Positions 1 through 4,642 of a DNA stretch of 6,854 nt are shown here, in pieces. The DNA is from SIG588 sp045599305. GTDB lineage: Bacteria > Bacillota > Clostridia > Oscillospirales > Acutalibacteraceae. The notes below the pieces were generated by a model. That model worked only from the letters and a program-made list of their open reading frames with translations, was not told the DNA's origin and ran no database searches. The position numbers and the translations under genes were made by a program. The DNA is taken from NCBI GenBank assembly GCA_045599305.1, contig JAZRVU010000012.1, positions 1-6,854 of the forward strand, written 5' to 3'. Numbering within the stretch: the stretch's first letter is position 1; the number at the start of each line of letters is the position of its first letter.

Positions 1-86
1 GTTTCGCTGTGGGCGGCGATGGTCACCACACGGTAGAGATTGCCTTTATAATGCCGGAACAGCGTTCCGGGTGTCGGTGCGTCCAT
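1..86 (-). CDS. DUF1653-family protein, N-terminal 28 codons (cut by window edge)
   Basis: Only the first 28 residues are in the window, beginning MDAPTPGTLFRHYKGNLYRV and continuing VTIAAHSE. The FRHYKGNLYRV..IAAHSE pattern matches the start of the small DUF1653 family, where a RHYKG.xYxVxxxAxHSE core is typical. Members are usually short proteins of unknown biochemical function. The start is well supported: TAAGGAGG lies at 93-100 (minus strand) with 6 nt to the ATG, and the TAA of that site is the stop codon of the upstream microprotein, so translation is probably coupled. It is the last visible gene of the galM-MATE-microprotein unit. Family assignment rests on motif recognition from a fragment, and no function is claimed. 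Confidence 0.8.
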   Translation of the reverse strand, partial: MDAPTPGTLFRHYKGNLYRVVTIAAHSE

Positions 87-92
87 GCGGGG

Positions 93-100
93 CCTCCTTA
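93..100 (-). promoter_or_regulatory. Shine-Dalgarno site fused to the upstream stop codon (TAAGGAGG)
   Basis: On the minus strand the stop codon TAA of the 44-residue microprotein forms the first three bases of a near-perfect ribosome site, TAAGGAGG. The DUF1653 gene's ATG follows after 6 nt. A ribosome terminating on the microprotein is therefore already placed on the next initiation site. This decides the start of the DUF1653 gene and supports a single polycistronic message. Confidence 0.8.
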
Positions 101-232
101 TTTCTTTTTGCGGCCGACGATGCCGAACACCACGGCGCAGACGATGACCAGCGCGCCCACGCCGATCATGATCCACGGCAGGGGCGAGACGTGTTCGCCC
201 ATCGGGAGCGCGATCGAATTCAGAAAGATCAT
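98..232 (-). CDS. 44-residue single-pass membrane microprotein, function unknown
   Basis: This small gene encodes MIFLNSIALPMGEHVSPLPW, then one hydrophobic span (about residues 20-40, IMIGVGALVIVCAVVFGIVG), then a basic RKKK C-terminus. The positive-inside rule predicts a short outside N-terminus and a cytoplasmic tail. Support for it being real: AGGAGG at 240-245 with 7 nt to the ATG, an ATGA overlap with the end of the MATE transporter gene, and a stop codon that builds the next gene's ribosome site. I do not recognise the family. The layout (LPMGE, hydrophobic span, RKKK) superficially resembles a sortase sorting tail, but the motif is not LPxTG and there is no mature protein in front. 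A small partner or regulator of the MATE transporter is possible but is inference only. Confidence 0.75.
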   Translation of the reverse strand: MIFLNSIALPMGEHVSPLPWIMIGVGALVIVCAVVFGIVGRKKK

Positions 233-1596
233 ACGGATACCTCCTCCCGTTCACGGGTAAGATTTTTCATCCAGTTATACCGCCGGATCTTGAAAAACGC
301 GGTGATGCATTTGAGTACCTGATCGGACTTGAGGCAGAGGAACACCACCCACACCGGGCAGCCGCACAGCGAGGTGATGACGGCCGAGGGGATCACGACG
401 CCGAAGACGAAGGCCGTGTCGTTCTTCAGCACGAAACTCACGTCACCGCCCGATTTCACCAGCCCGAACAGGCAGCCGCACTCATAGCAGGTGCCGATGC
501 CGGTGAAGCAGAGCACATGGATGAACTGGCGGGTGTAGAATACCGCCTCGTCCGAGATGTTGTAGAGGCTGATAAAGGGGTCGCACAGCAGGAAGAAGCC
601 GAGGCTCGTGAGCAGCCCCATTCCCAGAAACAAAAGCTGCACCGTGCGGGCGTATTCCCGGATGCGGGTGAGGTCGCCGGAGCCGACCGTCTTGCCGATA
701 ATGATGCCCACGGCGGCCGAAAGGCCGTTCATACCCACATACATCAGCGAATTGACCGTGTTGGCCAGACTGGCGGCGGTGATGACCCCCTCGGTGTAGT
801 GCCCCAGAATGATGCCGTTGACGATCAGGTTGATGCCCCACACCAGCTGACCGGCCACGATGGGGGTCGCATAGCGCACGAAATCCCGCAGCAGCGTTTT
901 ATCCCGCTTGCACAGGTCGGCCGGGCGCAGAGCGAGCTTTTTGTCGATGAGGCGGGTGTAGACGACCATGATGGCCGTCTCCGCCATGCGGGCGATCAGC
1001 GTGGCCACCGCCGCGCCTTTGGCACCCATGGCGGGCGCTCCCAAATGGCCGAAAATGAATATGTAGTTGAGCGATACGTTGATGACCAGCGAGGCGAGCG
1101 ATACCCACAGCCCGATGCGGGCGACCTCCACGCTGCGCATGGCGGCGATGAGCGCCTGCGTGACGCAGAAGAACAGGAACGACCAGCACACCACCGACAG
1201 GTAGCGTACCCCCTCCTCGATCACGGCGGGCTCATTGGTGAAGATGCCGACCACCTGCCGCGGAAAAGCGGCGCAGACGGCGGTGAACACCAGCCCGAGC
1301 AACAGCGAGAACCGGGTGCCGATGGCAACGACGCGGCGGATGGCCTCGGTGTCCCGCCGCCCCCAGTACTGGGCCGCCAGCAGCAGGATGCCGCCCTCGA
1401 TGCCGGCGCTGAGCACCTGCAGAAAGGTCTGCAGCTGGTTGCCGATGTAGACGCCCGACACGGCGGCGTCGCCCAGCGAGCCGATCATCAGGTTGTCCGC
1501 CAGCCCCACGGAATAGGTCACCAGATTCTGCAGCACGATGGGGATGGCGAGCAGGATCAGATTTTTGTAAAACGAGCGGTCACGTGTCAGTATCAT
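229..1596 (-). CDS. MATE-family efflux transporter
   Basis: The 455-residue polytopic membrane protein has the length and pattern of the MATE (multidrug and toxic compound extrusion) family, cation-coupled exporters with twelve spans in two pseudo-symmetric halves. Visible signatures: AIPIVLQNLV in span 1 (about 17-26); LADNLMIGSLG (32-42); the loop QYWGRRD (76-82), echoed in the second half by GKTVGSGD (301-308); and LNYIFIFG..GAPAMGAKGAAVAT (176-199), typical of span 5-6 in this family. The C-terminus is WMKNLTREREEVSV. The ATG at 1596 is the only usable start because an in-frame TGA lies three codons upstream. No clear Shine-Dalgarno is seen, but galM ends only 12 nt upstream, suggesting translational coupling. 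The stop overlaps the microprotein start (ATGA). The substrate cannot be told from sequence. Confidence 0.94.
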   Translation of the reverse strand: MILTRDRSFYKNLILLAIPIVLQNLVTYSVGLADNLMIGSLGDAAVSGVYIGNQLQTFLQVLSAGIEGGILLLAAQYWGRRDTEAIRRVVAIGTRFSLLLGLVFTAVCAAFPRQVVGIFTNEPAVIEEGVRYLSVVCWSFLFFCVTQALIAAMRSVEVARIGLWVSLASLVINVSLNYIFIFGHLGAPAMGAKGAAVATLIARMAETAIMVVYTRLIDKKLALRPADLCKRDKTLLRDFVRYATPIVAGQLVWGINLIVNGIILGHYTEGVITAASLANTVNSLMYVGMNGLSAAVGIIIGKTVGSGDLTRIREYARTVQLLFLGMGLLTSLGFFLLCDPFISLYNISDEAVFYTRQFIHVLCFTGIGTCYECGCLFGLVKSGGDVSFVLKNDTAFVFGVVIPSAVITSLCGCPVWVVFLCLKSDQVLKCITAFFKIRRYNWMKNLTREREEVSV

Positions 1597-1608
1597 GCCG
1601 GATCACAC

Positions 1609-2649
1609 TCACAGAAGATCGTCGTTTCTGGCGAACTGATAGGTCGTGGCCGAACGGAAGGTCTCGCCGGCCTCCAGACGGGTGGAGGGGAAGGAGGGAT
1701 GGTTCGGGCTGTCGGCACAGTGCTGCGTCTCGAAGCAGAAGGCGGAGCGGAAGCCCATCGGGCGGCCGTCCAGCCCCGTGGCGTCCTTCATCATGTTGGA
1801 GGTGTAAAACTGGGCGGCGGGCTGATCGGTGCAGCAGGTGAGTTTCACGCCGGTCTTGACCGAGCAGGCGGTCATCACATGGCGGTAGCCCTCGCCGTTG
1901 AGCAGGAAGTTGTGGTCATAGCCGCCGCCGATGGCGATCTGCTCATCGTCGGACGCGTTGATGTCCCGTGCGATGGGCTTCATCTCCCGGAAATCGAAGG
2001 GGGTGCCGGTCACGTCCAGCCAGCGGCCGGTGGGGATCAGATTTTTGTCCAGCTGATTGATGGCGTCGCCGTCGATCCACAGCAGCTTGTCCTCCAGCCC
2101 GTCGCAGCCCAGGGTGAAGTAGGAGTGGTTGATGAGGTTGAGCACGGTGGGAGCGTCGCACTTGGCCTCGTAGTCGATGCGCAGGGCGTCGTTTTTGGTC
2201 AGGGTGTAGGTGACCGAGACCACCATGTTGCCGGGGAAGCCGTCCTCACCGTTGGGGGAGAGGCGGGAGAAGGTGACAGCCGGCTCCGCACCGTCGGCGG
2301 CCACGGTGGCGTGCCACAGGCGATGGCTGAAGCCATGCCCGCCGTGCAGGCAGTTGATGCCGTTTTCGTTGGTGGGCACATGGTATTCGGTGCCGTCAAG
2401 GACGAAGCGTCCGCCGCCGATACGGTTGCCGTAGCGGCCGATGGAGGCACCCAGATAGGCGTCGCCGTGAATGTAGCTGTCCAGATCGTCATAACCGAGG
2501 ATCATATCCTCGCCGCCGAGCGTCATGCGCTGCACGGTGGCGCCGAAGGTGATGAGGGAGACGGCCAGTTCACCGGCTCCGGTAAGCACGTATTTTTCCA
2601 CAGATGCACCGTCCGGCATGGTGCCGAAGGTTTCTACGCGAATGCTCAT
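1609..2649 (-). CDS. galM: Aldose 1-epimerase (galactose mutarotase)
   Basis: This 346-residue cytoplasmic enzyme interconverts alpha and beta anomers of aldoses such as galactose and glucose, feeding the Leloir pathway. Family motifs appear in order: GRYGNRIGGGRF (71-82), LHGG (101-104), NHSYFTL (174-180) with the catalytic acid His175, GYDHNFLL (243-250) with substrate-binding Asp245, QFYTSN (280-285), and FETQHCADSPN (306-316) with the catalytic base Glu307. It ends in a TxYxF sequence near residue 335, as usual. Length is normal. Three in-frame ATGs cluster at the start; the one at 2649 (MSIRVETFG) is chosen because GAGG at 2659-2662 lies 9 nt away, while the ATG at 2655 would be only 3 nt from it. 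It is the first gene of the leftward unit, with a promoter at 2689-2717. No other galactose genes are in view. Confidence 0.95.
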   Translation of the reverse strand: MSIRVETFGTMPDGASVEKYVLTGAGELAVSLITFGATVQRMTLGGEDMILGYDDLDSYIHGDAYLGASIGRYGNRIGGGRFVLDGTEYHVPTNENGINCLHGGHGFSHRLWHATVAADGAEPAVTFSRLSPNGEDGFPGNMVVSVTYTLTKNDALRIDYEAKCDAPTVLNLINHSYFTLGCDGLEDKLLWIDGDAINQLDKNLIPTGRWLDVTGTPFDFREMKPIARDINASDDEQIAIGGGYDHNFLLNGEGYRHVMTACSVKTGVKLTCCTDQPAAQFYTSNMMKDATGLDGRPMGFRSAFCFETQHCADSPNHPSFPSTRLEAGETFRSATTYQFARNDDLL

Positions 2650-2688
2650 GATCATGTACCTCATTTCATAAAAATTCAACTTATTTAC

Positions 2689-2717
2689 ATTATAACGACC
2701 TTTTGCAAAAAAAGCAA
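2689..2717 (-). promoter_or_regulatory. Sigma-A-type promoter for the galM-MATE unit
   Basis: Reading leftward, TTGCTT (2712-2717) and a perfect TATAAT (2689-2694) are separated by 17 nt. The first transcribed base should be near 2682, leaving a leader of about 33 nt before the galM ATG at 2649. The -10 is consensus but the -35 matches only at TTG, so an activator may assist. The -35 directly abuts that of the rightward promoter. Confidence 0.7.
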
Positions 2718-2721
2718 TTGC
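2714..2721. repeat. Palindrome GCAATTGC at the junction of two divergent -35 hexamers
   Basis: An 8-bp perfect palindrome straddles the point (2717/2718) at which the leftward and rightward -35 hexamers touch. It sits in a run of A/T tracts. It could be an operator core or simply the consequence of two TTGC-type -35 boxes meeting back to back. Confidence 0.45.
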
Positions 2722-2746
2722 AAAAATCAAAAGAATATCGTATAAT
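2718..2746 (+). promoter_or_regulatory. Sigma-A-type promoter for the parvulin gene
   Basis: TTGCAA (2718-2723) and a perfect TATAAT (2741-2746) are spaced by 17 nt. Transcription should begin near 2753, giving a leader of about 85 nt before the ATG at 2839. A second, weaker candidate lies downstream: TGG followed by TATACT at 2794-2802 is an extended -10, but no convincing -35 precedes it. Confidence 0.7.
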
Positions 2747-2770
2747 ATACACAGTTTTTTCATAAATCGG

Positions 2771-2815
2771 TCATCTTCCCGTCGCATACCCGGTGGTATA
2801 CTGATGGAAAGATGA
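2771..2815 (+). promoter_or_regulatory. Possible stem-loop in the leader of the parvulin gene
   Basis: TCATCTTCC (2771-2779) can pair with GGAAAGATGA (2806-2815), leaving one bulged A. Inside it ATACC (2786-2790) pairs with GGTAT (2795-2799) around a CGGT loop, with a symmetric 6/6 internal loop between the helices. The structure ends about 7 nt before the ribosome site. No T-run follows, so it is not a terminator. Whether it controls translation or stability is unknown. Confidence 0.4.
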
Positions 2816-2821
2816 TAACGG

Positions 2822-2846
2822 AAAGGATAGAATGACTTATGAGTAA
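2822..2846 (+). promoter_or_regulatory. Ribosome site with two nested start codons (5-codon minimal ORF over the real start)
   Basis: AAAGGA (2822-2827) is followed by an ATG at 2832 that opens a minimal frame ATG ACT TAT GAG TAA. The real gene's ATG at 2839 lies in another frame inside it. Spacing from GGA is 4 nt to the first ATG and 11 nt to the second, neither ideal. Only the second leads into a long protein. The minimal frame could divert or re-position ribosomes, or be chance. Confidence 0.4.
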
Positions 2847-4302
2847 AGGCAGCAGAAAACGGGAAGCGGCGCTCCTTCGCCGCGAGGAAGAGGCGCGCCT
2901 GGCGCAGGAGAAACAGAAGAAGCGCCGCCGCAACGGGATCATCGGTGCGGTGGTGGCGGTGGTCTGTGTGGCCGCCATCGCGGTGGGTGCGGTGTTCATC
3001 ACCCAGCGCCTCAAGCAAAACGACCCGGACTATAAACTGCACCACACCATCGTGGCCAAGTCGGATCACTACAATGTCACCGAGGCCATGATGACCTACT
3101 GGATCCGTGCGGCCGCGGTCAATTTCAGCCAGCGGTACAGCGATTACAGCTCCACCCTCGGGCTGGATACCGCCCAGCCGCTCAAGGGGCAGACCAGTTA
3201 TTTCGACCCCAGCCAGACCTGGTTCGATTATTTTGCCGATAACAGCCGCACCACCGTCAACTGGGTGCTGTCGCTGGCCGAGCAGGCGCGCGCCGACGGC
3301 CGCACGCTGACCGACGAGGAGAAGGCACAGGTCGACGAGTACATGAAGAACATCAATCCTGCCGACGTGGCGGAACATCTCACCGAGAAGGATATCCGCA
3401 CCTGTCAGGAACTGTACTATCTCGCCCTGCAGCAGGAGAAAGTGGTGAACGACCAGATCCACTGCGAGGGTGACGAGGTCGAGGCGTATTTCAATCAGCA
3501 TCCGCGTGATTACATGACCGCCGGCTATGCCTATTATGTCCTCAGCTTCGGCGAGGGTGCCACCTATGCCGATGCCGACGAGGCGAACGCCATGGTCGAA
3601 AAACTGCTGGCCTCCACGCCCGAGGAATTCGAAAAGACCGTCAAGGCCGAGATGCTGCGGCAGAATCTCTATAAAGAGGATGACGTGGACGACGGCTACA
3701 CTGCCCGCTATGTCAACGAGAACTATTCCTACAGCGACAGTGACGAGTTCAGCGAGTGGCTGTTTGCCGATGACCGTGCCGCGGGGGACACCACCCGTGT
3801 GGATCACGATACCTATTACACCGTCTATCTCTGCCTGAGCCCCGCCGCACGTGACGAGAGCCGCACGATCGACGTGCGCCACATCCTCTTCACCTCCGAA
3901 AAATACGGCTCCGATGACGAGGCCAAGGCCAAGGCAGAGGAGATCCTGGCCGAGTGGAAGGCCGGCGATGCCACCGAGGAGTCCTTCGGCGAACTGGCCA
4001 AGGAGTACACTGAGGACAGCAACGGCGAGGACGGCGGCCTTTACACCGGCGTGACGGCGGGCACCATGGTGCAGACCTTCAACGACTGGTGCTTCGACGA
4101 GGCGCGTCAGTACGGCGATACCGATATCGTGAAGACCGATTACGGCTATCATGTGATGTACTTCGTCGGCAGCAATACGGCGTGGTACGTCAAGGCGCAG
4201 CAGGCCAGTCTCGACGAGCAGTATGCGGCCATCTGCGACGGGTATGCCGAGACCTACCATGTGACGCTGTTCGATGACGTGATCGACGCGATGGATATGT
4301 AA
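2839..4302 (+). CDS. Membrane-anchored PpiC/parvulin-type peptidyl-prolyl isomerase (foldase)
   Basis: The 487-residue protein has a short, highly charged cytoplasmic N-terminus (1-32, rich in Arg/Lys/Glu, probably helical), one membrane anchor (about 33-55) and a large extracytoplasmic part. No lipobox is evident, unlike classical lipoprotein PrsA. Residues 65-220 resemble the helical SurA/PrsA-type chaperone region. A parvulin domain spans about 343-445, with VRHILF (346-351), FGELAKEYTEDS (383-394), GGLYTG (399-404) and YGYHVMYF (435-442). Its two conserved histidines, His348 and His438, are present, so isomerase activity is plausible. Residues 230-335 look like a degenerate earlier copy (see findings). 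The expected role is folding of exported proteins outside the membrane. It has its own promoter and terminator, so it is monocistronic. Confidence 0.9.
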   Translation: MSKGSRKREAALLRREEEARLAQEKQKKRRRNGIIGAVVAVVCVAAIAVGAVFITQRLKQNDPDYKLHHTIVAKSDHYNVTEAMMTYWIRAAAVNFSQRYSDYSSTLGLDTAQPLKGQTSYFDPSQTWFDYFADNSRTTVNWVLSLAEQARADGRTLTDEEKAQVDEYMKNINPADVAEHLTEKDIRTCQELYYLALQQEKVVNDQIHCEGDEVEAYFNQHPRDYMTAGYAYYVLSFGEGATYADADEANAMVEKLLASTPEEFEKTVKAEMLRQNLYKEDDVDDGYTARYVNENYSYSDSDEFSEWLFADDRAAGDTTRVDHDTYYTVYLCLSPAARDESRTIDVRHILFTSEKYGSDDEAKAKAEEILAEWKAGDATEESFGELAKEYTEDSNGEDGGLYTGVTAGTMVQTFNDWCFDEARQYGDTDIVKTDYGYHVMYFVGSNTAWYVKAQQASLDEQYAAICDGYAETYHVTLFDDVIDAMDM

Positions 4303-4346
4303 AAACGCAAAAAGCTTCCACGCATCCGGGCGTTCCATGCACGATC

Positions 4347-4395
4347 CGCGCCCCGTTCTCTGTTCGTTTTGACGGAGAACGGGGCGCGTTTTTTT
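4347..4395 (+). terminator. Strong intrinsic terminator of the parvulin gene
   Basis: A perfect 14-bp stem (4347-4360 with 4375-4388, CGCGCCCCGTTCTC and its complement) encloses a 14-nt loop and is followed by seven T (4389-4395). There is no A-run on the left side, so it should act only on rightward transcription. It insulates rpoB from the upstream gene. Confidence 0.95.
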
Positions 4396-4424
4396 GTTTC
4401 AGTTGTGAAAATGGGAAAAATCGC

Positions 4425-4433
4425 AAAAAAAAA
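4425..4433 (+). promoter_or_regulatory. A-tract upstream of the rpoB promoter (UP-element-like)
   Basis: Nine consecutive A lie about 22 nt upstream of the rpoB -35, in an AT-rich stretch that contrasts with the GC-rich genes. A distal UP-element role, contacted by the polymerase alpha C-terminal domain, is plausible for a strong housekeeping promoter, but this is inference from position and composition. Confidence 0.4.
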
Positions 4434-4436
4434 TAA

Positions 4437-4458
4437 TCAATTGCCGTTTGGTAATTGA
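4437..4458. repeat. Inverted repeat overlapping the rpoB -35 (candidate operator)
   Basis: Half-sites TCAATTGCC (4437-4445) and GGTAATTGA (4450-4458) are complementary at 8 of 9 positions around a GTTT spacer. The right half covers the first four bases of the -35 hexamer TTGACA (4455-4460). This is the geometry of a repressor operator, though no regulator is known here. Confidence 0.5.
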
Positions 4459-4483
4459 CATTTGGACGGGAATGGTATATGAT
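4455..4483 (+). promoter_or_regulatory. Sigma-A-type promoter for rpoB
   Basis: A consensus TTGACA (4455-4460) and TATGAT (4478-4483, five of six consensus bases) are separated by the optimal 17 nt. Transcription should start near 4490, giving a leader of about 150 nt. With the terminator upstream, rpoB has its own promoter here rather than depending on read-through. Confidence 0.85.
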
Positions 4484-4503
4484 TATATACTGCACGATTA
4501 GCG

Positions 4504-4587
4504 GGAGGGGTAAATTCTGCGTTCAGTATACCACATCCGGGCAGATTTTGCAACCCCTTTGTGCAAGATGACTAACGGATATTTTTT
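4504..4587 (+). promoter_or_regulatory. Structured rpoB leader with two competing folds
   Basis: Fold A is a long stem: 4504-4511 pairs with 4553-4560 (AGGGGT/ACCCCT core plus two G-T pairs). It continues as 4512-4520 with 4541-4549 (one T-T mismatch), with a 3-nt bulge between the helices. Fold B is a hairpin, TTTTGCA (4546-4552) with TGCAAGA (4562-4568), inside a short stem ATCCG (4535-4539) with CGGAT (4576-4580), followed by six T (4582-4587). A and B share bases 4546-4560 and exclude each other, an attenuator-like layout. The B terminator would be weak because of large internal loops. It matches no riboswitch class I recognise. Confidence 0.35.
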
Positions 4588-4626
4588 CCGCTTGGCGGCG
4601 GGACGCCGGGCGGGATATTGAAAGAC

Positions 4627-4631
4627 AGGAG
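4627..4631 (+). promoter_or_regulatory. Ribosome binding site of rpoB
   Basis: AGGAG lies 11 nt before the ATG at 4643, slightly longer than ideal. A GTG at 4631 is in frame but overlaps the site itself. The protein homology beginning MAQTKQVKLG fits the ATG at 4643, so that start is kept. Confidence 0.7.
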
Positions 4632-4642
4632 TGATCGGGCCT

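Noticed and set aside
98..232. Microprotein as a sortase substrate
   Set aside because: LPMGE is not LPxTG, there is no signal peptide, and only about eight residues precede the motif. The resemblance is superficial.
517..2745. 742-residue rightward open frame opposite the MATE and galM genes
   Set aside because: It lies wholly antisense to two confidently identified genes, is rich in Gly/His/Asp/Val runs typical of reversed GC-rich codons, shows no recognisable domain and lacks a promoter or ribosome site.
2794..2802. Extended -10 (TGG then TATACT) as a second promoter for the parvulin gene
   Set aside because: There is no acceptable -35 at 16-18 nt, and a much better promoter lies at 2718-2746. 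Kept only as a note.
2650..4338. Leftward extension of the galM frame to about 909 residues
   Set aside because: The extra upstream part is antisense to the parvulin gene and crosses its leader and promoters. galM homology begins at 2649, next to a ribosome site and downstream of a good promoter.
4482..4487. TATAAT on the minus strand inside the rpoB promoter, a possible antisense promoter
   Set aside because: At 17-nt spacing the -35 would read CCCCTC, which is not a match, and no leftward gene follows for over 1.8 kb.
4475..4490. Perfect 6-bp inverted repeat GTATAT/ATATAC over the rpoB -10
   Set aside because: It is made entirely of A/T-rich -10-like bases and is expected from overlapping TATA sequences. 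It is also untranscribed, so it cannot act as a hairpin.
4588..4608. Small GC hairpins (CCGC/GCGG and CGGCG/CGCCG) ahead of the rpoB ribosome site
   Set aside because: They are four- and five-pair helices in a low-complexity GC stretch that overlap each other, so they are expected by chance.
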